Assembly: GCA_030043215.1 (NCBI GenBank)
Contig: JASHYG010000005.1
Span: forward strand, 1 to 12,861
Length of the DNA: 12,861 bases
Reading direction: 5' to 3'
Origin: Gammaproteobacteria bacterium
GTDB taxonomy: Bacteria > Pseudomonadota > Gammaproteobacteria > Steroidobacterales > Steroidobacteraceae
The notes beneath the pieces are model-generated. The model did not search any database. It was not told the origin of the DNA and saw only the letters and a list, made by a program, of their open reading frames with translations. Of the stretch, positions 6,603-12,861 are shown piece by piece. The position numbers and the translations under genes were made by a program. Within the stretch, counting starts at the first letter, position 1; every line of letters starts with the position of its first letter.

Positions 6603-9600
6603 CTACCCCACGAACCTGCGCGCGTTGCGGAACAGCCGCATCCAGCCGCTCCACTCCCCTGCTCCCTGCGGACGCCATGAATTCTGCACGGAGCGGCACG
6701 AGCGCTCGGGATGCGGCATGGTGATCGTGATCCGCCCGTCGGCGCTCGCGAGCGCGGCGATCCCGAACGGCGATCCGCCCGGATTGAACGGATAGGTCGC
6801 GGCGGCCTGCCGGTGATGATCCACGTAGCGAAATGCGACGAGGCCGCTCGCTGCGCATGCCCGCGCTGCGGCGTCCGAGGCGAACTCCGCACGACCCTCG
6901 CCGTGCGACACGACGATCGGCAGGAACGAGCCTCGCATCCCCGCGAGCAGCACCGACGGGGAGTCGAGGATCTCGACGAGCGTGAAGCGGGCCTCGAACT
7001 GCTCCACGCGATTGCGAACGAAGCGCGGCCAGTGATCGGTCCCGGGAATCAGGCTCCTCAGTGCCGCGAGCATCTGGCAGCCATTGCAGATGCCGAGCGC
7101 GAACGTATCGGAGCGCGCGAAGAACGCCGCGAGCTCATCGCGGGTGCGCTCATGGAACAGGATCGACTTGGCCCAGCCCTCGCCGGCGCCGAGCACATCG
7201 CCGTACGAGAATCCGCCGCACGCCACGAGGCCTTTGAGGTCCCGCAGCGTGCGTCGCTCCTCGATGAGATCGGTCATGTGGACGTCGACCGGCTCGAAGC
7301 CGGCGTGCGCGAACATCGCCGCCGTCTCGACATGGCTATTGACACCCTGCTCCCGCAGGATCGCGATGCGGGGCCGCGCGCCGCGCGCGACATAGGGCGC
7401 CGCGATATCCTCCTCGGGATCGAAAGTGAGCGCGACGGCGAGGCCCGGATCATCGGCCGCGATCTGCGCCGCGAGCTCCTCCTCCGCGCACCGGGGATCG
7501 TCTCGGAGCCTGCGCATGTGGTAGGAGGTCTCGGACCACGCGCGCCGCAGGTCGACCCAGGACTCATCGAGGATCCTCTGCCCTCCCGCGGTCACCCGCA
7601 TCCGCAGCTCTCGCACGGGCGCGCCGATGCGCTGACCCGGAAGCTCGTGCCGAGCGAGCACCGCCTCCACTTTCGCCTCGTCCGCCGCGCGTACCTGCAC
7701 GACGACGCCCAGCTCCTCGCTGTAGAGCGCCGGCACCGGCGACGCGGCCGCTCCGGGCGACGCCTGCAATGCGGGCGGCCCGGGCGGCAGCTCGACCTGC
7801 AGGCCGCAATGTCCCGCGAACGCCATCTCGGCGAGCGTCGCGAACAGCCCGCCGTCGGAGCGGTCGTGATAGGCGAGCAACAGGCCGGCCGCCTTGAGCT
7901 CCGCGACCGCCGCGGCGAGCCGGATGAGGAGCTGCGGATCGTCGAGATCGGCGGGCTCCTCGCCGAGCGCTCCATGCACCTGGGTGAGCACGGAGCCTCC
8001 GAGGCGATTACGGCCACCGCCGAGGTCGATGAGCCAGAGGGAGGTGGCCCCGAGATCGGTCCGAAGCACGGGAGTGAGCGTGCGACGCACGTCCGCCACG
8101 GGCGCGAACGCCGACACGATCAGGGAGACCGGCGCGACGACGGACTTCCGGCCGGAGCCCTCATCCCAGCTCGTCTTCATCGACAGGGAGTCCTTGCCGA
8201 CCGGGATCGCGATGCCGAGCGCGGGACACAGCTCCTTCGCGACCGCCTGGACGGTCGCATAAAGCGCGGCATCCTCTCCCGGCTCTCCGCAGGCCGCCAT
8301 CCAGTTCGCCGACAGGCGAATGTCGCCGAGCGATGCGATGTCCGCGGCGAGGAGGTTGGTGATCGCCTCGCCGACGGCGAGGCGCCCAGAGGCGGGGGCG
8401 TTGAGCGCGGCGACAGGCGTTCGCTCGCCCATCGCCATCGCCTCTCCCGAGTGGCCGGTGTGATCGGTGAGCGTCACGGCCACGTCGCTCGCGGGGACCT
8501 GCCAGGGACCGACCATCTGATCGCGGCTCACGAGGCCGCCGACCGTGCGGTCGCCGATGCTGATCAGAAAGGTCTTGTCCGCGACGGCCGGAAAGCGCAG
8601 CACCCGGTACGCGGCCTCACGGACATCGATGCCCGCGGCGGTGAACGGCCGCGCAACCGGCGGCAGGCTCTCGCATCGGCGGACCATGCGCGGCGGCTTG
8701 CCGAGGAGGGTCTCGAGCGGCATGTCGATCGGCAACGTGTTGAAGAGAGGATCGTGCACCGTGAGCCGGCCGCTGTCATCGAGCATGCCGATCACGGCGA
8801 GCGGGCAGCGCTCCCGGTCGGCGATCTCCTCGAGCCGCGGGAGCTCATCCGCCGCGACGACGACCACATAACGCTCCTGCGCCTCGTTGCACCACAGCTC
8901 GAGCGGCGAGAGGCTCGGCTCCGCGCTCGGTATGGCCCGCAAATCGACGCGCGCCCCGCGATGACCGTGCGCGACCGCCTCCGGCACGGCGTTCGACAGG
9001 CCGCCGGCGCCCACATCGTGTATGAGCAGGATGGGATTGTCCGCGCCGAGCGCCCAGCAGGCATCGATGACTTCCTGCGCGCGGCGCTCGATCTCGGCGT
9101 TCCCCCTCTGGACGGACGCGAAGTCGAGATCCGCGGTGCTCGAGCCGCTCGCGACCGACGAGGCCGCACCACCCCCGAGGCCGATCAGCATCGCCGGCCC
9201 GCCCAGCACGACGAGGCGCGCGCCGATCGGAAGAGCCGCCTTCTCCACGTGGGGACGGCGGATGTTTCCAAGTCCCCCCGCGATCATGATCGGCTTGTGG
9301 TAGCCATGGATGCGCCGCGAGCCCTCCCCGGCGCGCTCCTCGAAGGTGCGGAAATAGCCGCAGAGGTTCGGCCGCCCGAACTCGTTGTTGAAGGCGGCCG
9401 CGCCGATCGGCCCCTCGAGCATGATCTCGAGCGCGGAGGCGATGCGGTCGGGACGCCCGAACGCCTGCTCCCACGGCTGCCTGAACTCGGGTATCTCGAG
9501 GTGCGAGACGGTGAACCCCGTGAGGCCGGCCTTCGGCTTGCCGCCGCGTCCCGTCGCGCCCTCGTCGCGGATCTCCCCGCCGGAGCCCGTGGCGGCACCG

Positions 9601-10523
9601 GGAAACGGCGAGATGGCGGTGGGATGATTGTGCGTCTCGACTTTGATCAGGATGTCGATCGGCTCGCGCGCCCCGCGATACACACCCGTCGCCGGATCCG
9701 CGAAGTAGCGAGTGCCGACCGGACCTTCGATCACCGCCGCGTTGTCGCGGTAGGCGGAGAGCACGCCCGCCGGATGGCTCGCATGCGTGTAGCGGATCAT
9801 CTCGAACAGCGAGGCGGCACGCTCCGCGCCGTCGATGATCCAGCGGGCATTGAAGATCTTGTGCCGGCAGTGCTCGGAGTTCGCCTGCGCGAACATCATC
9901 AGCTCGGCATCCGTGGGCTCGCGCCCGAGACGCTCGAAGCTCTCGAGCAGGTAGTCGATCTCATCCGCCGAGAGCGCAAGGCCCAGCTCCTCGTTGGCCT
10001 CCTGCAGCGCGGCGCGGCCGCCGGCGAGCGAGAGGGTGCGCAGCGGCCGGGGCGCCTCGTGGTCGAACAATGCCGCGGCGGCGCCCGTGTCGAGCACGGC
10101 CATTTCCGTCATGCGGTCGAAGAGCGGGGCGGCGAGGCGCAGCAGCTCCGGGGGTCCGAGCCGCCGTGCGGCGCGCACGCGGTACGCCACGCCACGCTCG
10201 ATGCGGCGCACCGCCCCGAGCCCGCAGACTCGCGCGATATCGGTCGCCTTGCTCGACCAGGGCGAGACGGTGCCGGCGCGCGGCACGACGAGCAGCAGCT
10301 GGCCGTCCGGCGCTTCCGGCGCGAGCCCGTCCAGTCGCGGGCCGTACTCGAGCAATCGGCCGAGAATCGCCGCCTCGCGGCTCGTGAGGGCCCGCTCGGT
10401 GTCCACGAAATGGACGAACTGCGACGCGAGCGCCTGGATCGAGGGGTCGAGCGCGGCGAGCCGGGTGAGGAGTTTCGCGATTCGAAAGGCGGAGAGAGCG
10501 GCGGGGCCGGGCAGCGAGAGCAT
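6603..10523 (-). CDS. purL: Phosphoribosylformylglycinamidine synthase (FGAM synthase), single-chain form
   Basis: Catalyses the fourth step of de novo purine synthesis in the cytoplasm: FGAR + glutamine + ATP gives FGAM + glutamate + ADP + Pi. At 1306 residues it matches the large proteobacterial form (E. coli PurL is 1295). The N-terminus ([11 protein letters not shown], then [16 protein letters not shown]) is the PurS-like and linker region. The synthetase core carries [16 protein letters not shown] and [14 protein letters not shown], and [17 protein letters not shown] later on. The C-terminal class I glutaminase domain has nucleophile C1146 in GICNGCQM and H1271/E1273 in PHPER. The Cys-to-His spacing of 125 equals that between E. 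coli C1135 and H1260. All key residues are present, so the enzyme should be active. The start is four bases after the DUF1820 stop, implying co-transcription or translational coupling; the preceding AAGAAA is a weak ribosome-binding site. Its stop abuts that of the convergent DUF707 gene. Confidence 0.98.
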   Translation of the reverse strand: MLSLPGPAALSAFRIAKLLTRLAALDPSIQALASQFVHFVDTERALTSREAAILGRLLEYGPRLDGLAPEAPDGQLLLVVPRAGTVSPWSSKATDIARVCGLGAVRRIERGVAYRVRAARRLGPPELLRLAAPLFDRMTEMAVLDTGAAAALFDHEAPRPLRTLSLAGGRAALQEANEELGLALSADEIDYLLESFERLGREPTDAELMMFAQANSEHCRHKIFNARWIIDGAERAASLFEMIRYTHASHPAGVLSAYRDNAAVIEGPVGTRYFADPATGVYRGAREPIDILIKVETHNHPTAISPFPGAATGSGGEIRDEGATGRGGKPKAGLTGFTVSHLEIPEFRQPWEQAFGRPDRIASALEIMLEGPIGAAAFNNEFGRPNLCGYFRTFEERAGEGSRRIHGYHKPIMIAGGLGNIRRPHVEKAALPIGARLVVLGGPAMLIGLGGGAASSVASGSSTADLDFASVQRGNAEIERRAQEVIDACWALGADNPILLIHDVGAGGLSNAVPEAVAHGHRGARVDLRAIPSAEPSLSPLELWCNEAQERYVVVVAADELPRLEEIADRERCPLAVIGMLDDSGRLTVHDPLFNTLPIDMPLETLLGKPPRMVRRCESLPPVARPFTAAGIDVREAAYRVLRFPAVADKTFLISIGDRTVGGLVSRDQMVGPWQVPASDVAVTLTDHTGHSGEAMAMGERTPVAALNAPASGRLAVGEAITNLLAADIASLGDIRLSANWMAACGEPGEDAALYATVQAVAKELCPALGIAIPVGKDSLSMKTSWDEGSGRKSVVAPVSLIVSAFAPVADVRRTLTPVLRTDLGATSLWLIDLGGGRNRLGGSVLTQVHGALGEEPADLDDPQLLIRLAAAVAELKAAGLLLAYHDRSDGGLFATLAEMAFAGHCGLQVELPPGPPALQASPGAAASPVPALYSEELGVVVQVRAADEAKVEAVLARHELPGQRIGAPVRELRMRVTAGGQRILDESWVDLRRAWSETSYHMRRLRDDPRCAEEELAAQIAADDPGLAVALTFDPEEDIAAPYVARGARPRIAILREQGVNSHVETAAMFAHAGFEPVDVHMTDLIEERRTLRDLKGLVACGGFSYGDVLGAGEGWAKSILFHERTRDELAAFFARSDTFALGICNGCQMLAALRSLIPGTDHWPRFVRNRVEQFEARFTLVEILDSPSVLLAGMRGSFLPIVVSHGEGRAEFASDAAARACAASGLVAFRYVDHHRQAAATYPFNPGGSPFGIAALASADGRITITMPHPERSCRSVQNSWRPQGAGEWSGWMRLFRNARRFVG

Positions 10524-10527
10524 CGCG

Positions 10528-10875
10528 CTATTTCTTGCCGCCTGGAGGCTCGCTCTGCGGAGTGGAATACAGCGGTACGGGGAACTGGGCGATGTTCGCT
10601 CCCTCGAGCGTCGTGATCTTGCTGACGCCCTGCTTTCTCACCTCATCGATGCGCAGGACGGAGTGCATGGGCAGGTAGCTGCGCTTGACGCCCGCGAACT
10701 CCGCCTTGATGCGCTCCTCGGCTGGATCGACGACCACGGTCGAGCGCTCGCCGAACACCAGCTCCTCCACCTCGATGAATCCGAACATATTTCCATGGCT
10801 CACCTTGCGGGCGTAAATCTCGTAAACCTTGCCTTGGTTCACAAAGAGGACCTTGAAAATGTGACTCGCGGCCAT
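10528..10875 (-). CDS. DUF1820 family protein
   Basis: A 115-residue basic cytoplasmic protein of the DUF1820 family (PF08850), function unknown. It shows the family's conserved stretches: [18 protein letters not shown] at the N-terminus, [19 protein letters not shown], and [14 protein letters not shown], which ends the compact domain. The tail ([10 protein letters not shown]) is low-complexity. I chose the ATG at 10873-10875 rather than the one at 10891-10893. AGGAAA lies three bases upstream of it, the conserved sequence starts right after it, and a TATAAT box would place the transcript start only about 10 bases from the longer start. It is the first gene of a probable DUF1820-purL transcript, which hints at a housekeeping rather than accessory role but does not reveal it. 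It is transcribed divergently from the FHA gene across 99 bases. Confidence 0.9.
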   Translation of the reverse strand: MAASHIFKVLFVNQGKVYEIYARKVSHGNMFGFIEVEELVFGERSTVVVDPAEERIKAEFAGVKRSYLPMHSVLRIDEVRKQGVSKITTLEGANIAQFPVPLYSTPQSEPPGGKK

Positions 10876-10878
10876 GGG

Positions 10879-10884
10879 TTTCCT
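10879..10884 (-). promoter_or_regulatory. Ribosome binding site deciding the DUF1820 start
   Basis: On the minus strand AGGAAA is followed by CCC and the ATG at 10875. The longer reading-frame start 18 bases upstream has no comparable site. Confidence 0.65.
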
Positions 10885-10910
10885 GCGGCGCATTGCTAAT
10901 TTGCTGCGGG

Positions 10911-10939
10911 ATTATATGTCTTCGCACCCGGGGAAAGAC
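10911..10939 (-). promoter_or_regulatory. Sigma-70-type promoter for DUF1820-purL
   Basis: The minus strand carries an exact TATAAT at 10916-10911. Seventeen bases upstream is GTCTTT (10939-10934), a poor -35. The predicted start of transcription near 10904 gives a leader of about 30 bases to the ATG at 10875. The surrounding AT-rich patch (10891-10920) stands out in this GC-rich sequence and may also serve the divergent FHA gene, for which I see no clear boxes. Confidence 0.55.
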
Positions 10940-10974
10940 GTGCGGCGCGGGACATTTCGCCTGTCGGGGAAACC

Positions 10975-12222
10975 ATGGCGCTGCGACTGCGCGTAATCAG
11001 CGAGCATCGGCGGCCGCTCGGAGAGCGCGGCACGATGACCTTTGGCGTGGCCGGCGGCACGATCGGGCGGTCATCCGACAACGACTGGGTGCTGCCCGAC
11101 CCCCAGCGCTACGTGTCCGCTCACCATGCCCGCATTCACTTCCGTGATGGGCAGTACCAGCTCGAGGATACGAGCACGAACGGCCTCTACGTGAACGACG
11201 ACGAGCGCCCTGTCAGCGTGTACGGCCCCTACTCCCTGCACCACGGCGATGTGCTGCGGCTCGGCGAATACCAGCTCGCGGTGGCGCTCGAACCCGAGAT
11301 GGCCGGATCGGCGACGGTGGCGGCGCTCGATCCCGTTCCCACCCACATCCACGCCCTGCAGGGCCTCGGCCGCGCGGCGCAGACGGACCTCGGAGCAGCC
11401 CTGAACCTCGATGAGCTGCTGGTCACGGAGACCTCCTCGGGGCGCCGGCTGGGTCCGGTCGATGCCTACGGGCAGGCCGTCGCGACGCGCGCCGCACCGG
11501 CGGCGACCGCCACGGCTGCGGACGCTCCCGAGCCCGACGACGGGGCGATAGCCCGCCGCATCGAGCGCCTCGCGCGAGCGGCCTCGAGGACTCGCGATGC
11601 GCGGGGCGCCGCCCTTCCGGTTCCACACGAAGTCCAGACCGGACTGGAGGCGTTCTGCCGCGGCGCGGGCGTCGACATGAGCCGGCTGCCGGCCGACGCG
11701 CAGCCGCGATTGTTGCACCTCGTGGGCCAGCTCCTGCGCGAGGCCCTCGTGGGACTGAAGGATCTCGAGCGCGCGCGCGATGAGATCCGCAGCCGCTTCC
11801 ACATCGAGCTGCCGGCAGATCCGGAGGACCCCCGGCCATCGCTCGTTCGCTCGACCATCGAGGAGCTCCTGATCGAGGTGCTCTCCCAGCACGACAGCCG
11901 CAGGCTCGATGCCGTCCAGTGGATCCGCGAAGCCGTCGAGACCGCGAAGGCCCACGAGCGCGCGGCGTCGGAGGCGTTCCGGGCCGCGTTCGTCGAGTTC
12001 ATCGACCGGTTCGACCCGGCCGAGCTCGAAGCGCGCTTCCAGCGCGCCGCGCGGCGAGGCGCGGCCCCGGGAAGCAGCGAGGCGCGGAACTGGGCTCTGT
12101 TCGTCGAGTTCTACCGCAGTCTCACGGAGATGCCGGCCGGCCGGCTGCCGCCCACTTTCGTCGAGGCATTCGCGAGCGCCTACAAGAAGGCGCTGCTCGC
12201 CGCCCGCGAGCCCACCCCCTGA
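10975..12222 (+). CDS. tagH: Type VI secretion system-associated FHA domain protein (TagH/Fha-like)
   Basis: A 415-residue cytoplasmic protein. Residues ~1-100 are an FHA domain, which binds phosphothreonine: GGTIGRSSDND with G31-R32-S33, YVSAHHARI with S48 and H51, and TSTNGLYVN with N69-G70 are the canonical contact residues. An Ala-rich linker (~115-215) follows. Residues ~223-412 match the C-terminal domain of TagH/Fha-type T6SS proteins (LEAFCRGAGVD, then LLREALVGLKDL, NWALFVEFYRSL, FVEAFASAYKKAL). In P. aeruginosa Fha1 is phosphorylated through PpkA/PppA and promotes T6SS assembly. The start is preceded by GGGGAAACC and fits the domain. Unusually, no other T6SS gene is visible. The left neighbour is the DUF1820-purL pair and the right neighbour a convergent QW-repeat gene. 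It may be an orphan serving a cluster elsewhere, a relic, or part of another signalling pathway. Confidence 0.85.
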   Translation: MALRLRVISEHRRPLGERGTMTFGVAGGTIGRSSDNDWVLPDPQRYVSAHHARIHFRDGQYQLEDTSTNGLYVNDDERPVSVYGPYSLHHGDVLRLGEYQLAVALEPEMAGSATVAALDPVPTHIHALQGLGRAAQTDLGAALNLDELLVTETSSGRRLGPVDAYGQAVATRAAPAATATAADAPEPDDGAIARRIERLARAASRTRDARGAALPVPHEVQTGLEAFCRGAGVDMSRLPADAQPRLLHLVGQLLREALVGLKDLERARDEIRSRFHIELPADPEDPRPSLVRSTIEELLIEVLSQHDSRRLDAVQWIREAVETAKAHERAASEAFRAAFVEFIDRFDPAELEARFQRAARRGAAPGSSEARNWALFVEFYRSLTEMPAGRLPPTFVEAFASAYKKALLAAREPTP

Positions 12223-12228
12223 CCAGGA

Positions 12229-12252
12229 GAGCTCAGCGCCGCGCGCGAGCTC
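12229..12252. terminator. Hairpin between convergent tagH and QW-repeat gene
   Basis: GAGCTC-a-GCGC and GCGC-GAGCTC pair in a 10-bp stem with one bulged A and a CGC loop. This fills half of the 49-base gap between two converging stop codons. No T-tract follows on either strand, so it is a candidate bidirectional terminator only by position and stability. Confidence 0.4.
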
Positions 12253-12271
12253 GACCGCTGATTCCGACGAC

Positions 12272-12861
12272 CTATCGCCGCGCTTGCAGCGCGGGCTTGC
12301 GAGGCTCCGCCGCGGATTCCGTCAGCGAGAGCACGGCATAGGCGGTCGCCGCGTCGCTCATGAAAAGGCTGATCGGGTTGACGGAGCTCTGCCACTCGTT
12401 GATGGAGGAAGTGGCCCAGCGGCCCTGCGGCAGGCGCTGGTGGGCGAGCAGCCAGGAGAGCCCGCGCTGCAGCTGCGGATTCGAGCGGGGAACCCCGGCC
12501 TGCTGCAGCACGAGCGTCACGAAGCCGGTGGCATACCCATCGCTCCACAGGCCGAGGAGCCTGCGGCCTCGCCGATAGCTCGGAGCCAAAGAGTACAGGC
12601 TCCACCCGCCATCCCCCTTCTGTGCGCGCAGCGCAGCGTCGATGATCGACTGCCGCCGCGCGGGATCGACGAGGCCCGGCCAGGCCGCCGAGGCCCAAAG
12701 CAAGGCTAGCCTCTGCTGCAGAGGTTGAGCGGCATAGTGCTGATTGAGATAGCCCCGAAGCCGCTCCAGGGAGGCCTGGATCGCCGGCGTCGACCGGTAA
12801 TCGTCGGGCGCGATCCCCACCGCGAGGGCGGCCATCGCGGCGCCGTAGTACTCGGAGTCCT
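12272..12861 (-). CDS. Squalene-cyclase-fold QW-repeat protein, C-terminal part (5' truncated)
   Basis: The frame is open to the right edge; codons before the internal Met at 12835 read DSEYYGAA, continuing the fold, so the start lies outside the window. The visible 195 residues show alpha/alpha-barrel repeats of the prenyltransferase/squalene-oxidase superfamily. Two QW motifs are visible (numbering from the Met at 12835): QKGDGGW at 72-78 and QRLPQGRW at 133-140, each in a helix pair such as SDGYATGFVTLVLQQAG. Genuine squalene-hopene cyclases carry a central DxDD, not visible here, and a conserved C-terminal segment that this protein lacks, ending instead in a short basic tail. It may therefore be a cyclase-fold protein of another function. 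A triterpene cyclase remains possible until the N-terminal part is seen. It converges on tagH and shows no functional link to it. Confidence 0.75.
   Translation of the reverse strand, partial: DSEYYGAAMAALAVGIAPDDYRSTPAIQASLERLRGYLNQHYAAQPLQQRLALLWASAAWPGLVDPARRQSIIDAALRAQKGDGGWSLYSLAPSYRRGRRLLGLWSDGYATGFVTLVLQQAGVPRSNPQLQRGLSWLLAHQRLPQGRWATSSINEWQSSVNPISLFMSDAATAYAVLSLTESAAEPRKPALQARR

Noticed and set aside
6711..10616. 1301-codon open frame on the plus strand opposite purL
   Set aside because: Its protein is Arg/Glu/His-rich low-complexity with no recognisable motif, and it mirrors a certain purL gene with every catalytic motif. High GC with third-position bias keeps the antisense frame open.
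11071..11955. 294-codon minus-strand frame opposite tagH
   Set aside because: Antisense of a well-supported FHA gene, without motifs or a plausible ribosome-binding site.
12272..12835. Complete small protein starting at the Met at 12835
   Set aside because: Upstream codons stay open and continue the helical repeat (EYYGAA), so this is the C-terminal part of a longer protein.

Overview
The window comes from a high-GC proteobacterium, most likely a gammaproteobacterium. Two features point there: a single-chain ~1300-residue PurL and a DUF1820 protein, a family I know mainly from gammaproteobacteria. I cannot fix the genus from the sequence. No rRNA, tRNA, CRISPR array, transposase or insertion sequence is visible, and no gene-free stretch exceeds 300 bases.

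Left part (1-6602), accessory in character. The window opens inside a repeat protein (1-921, N-terminus missing) whose visible 306 residues are almost entirely an octapeptide repeat rich in Ser, Thr and Asn. A hairpin separates it from a convergent family 2 glycosyltransferase (1012-1767, minus). Across a 268-base divergent intergenic region carrying inverted repeats, including a CRP-like half-site pair, lies a three-gene plus-strand run. Its members are a large TPR / O-GlcNAc-transferase-like glycosyltransferase fused to a zinc-ribbon SAM methyltransferase (2036-4831), a second SAM methyltransferase with a coiled-coil tail (4887-5735), and a DUF707 glycosyltransferase-like protein (5778-6602). 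Together they look like a cytoplasmic protein O-glycosylation and glycan-methylation locus. The neighbouring Ser/Thr-rich repeat protein is the obvious candidate acceptor; this pairing is inference.

Middle part (6603-10875), housekeeping. purL (minus) converges on the DUF707 gene with no base between the two stop codons. It lies four bases downstream of a DUF1820 gene, so the two probably form one transcript. A perfect TATAAT box sits at the expected distance upstream of DUF1820.

Right part (10975-12861). Divergent from DUF1820 is a T6SS-type FHA-domain gene (tagH) with no other type VI secretion gene visible on either side. A hairpin separates it from a convergent squalene-cyclase-fold (QW-repeat) gene that runs off the right edge of the window.
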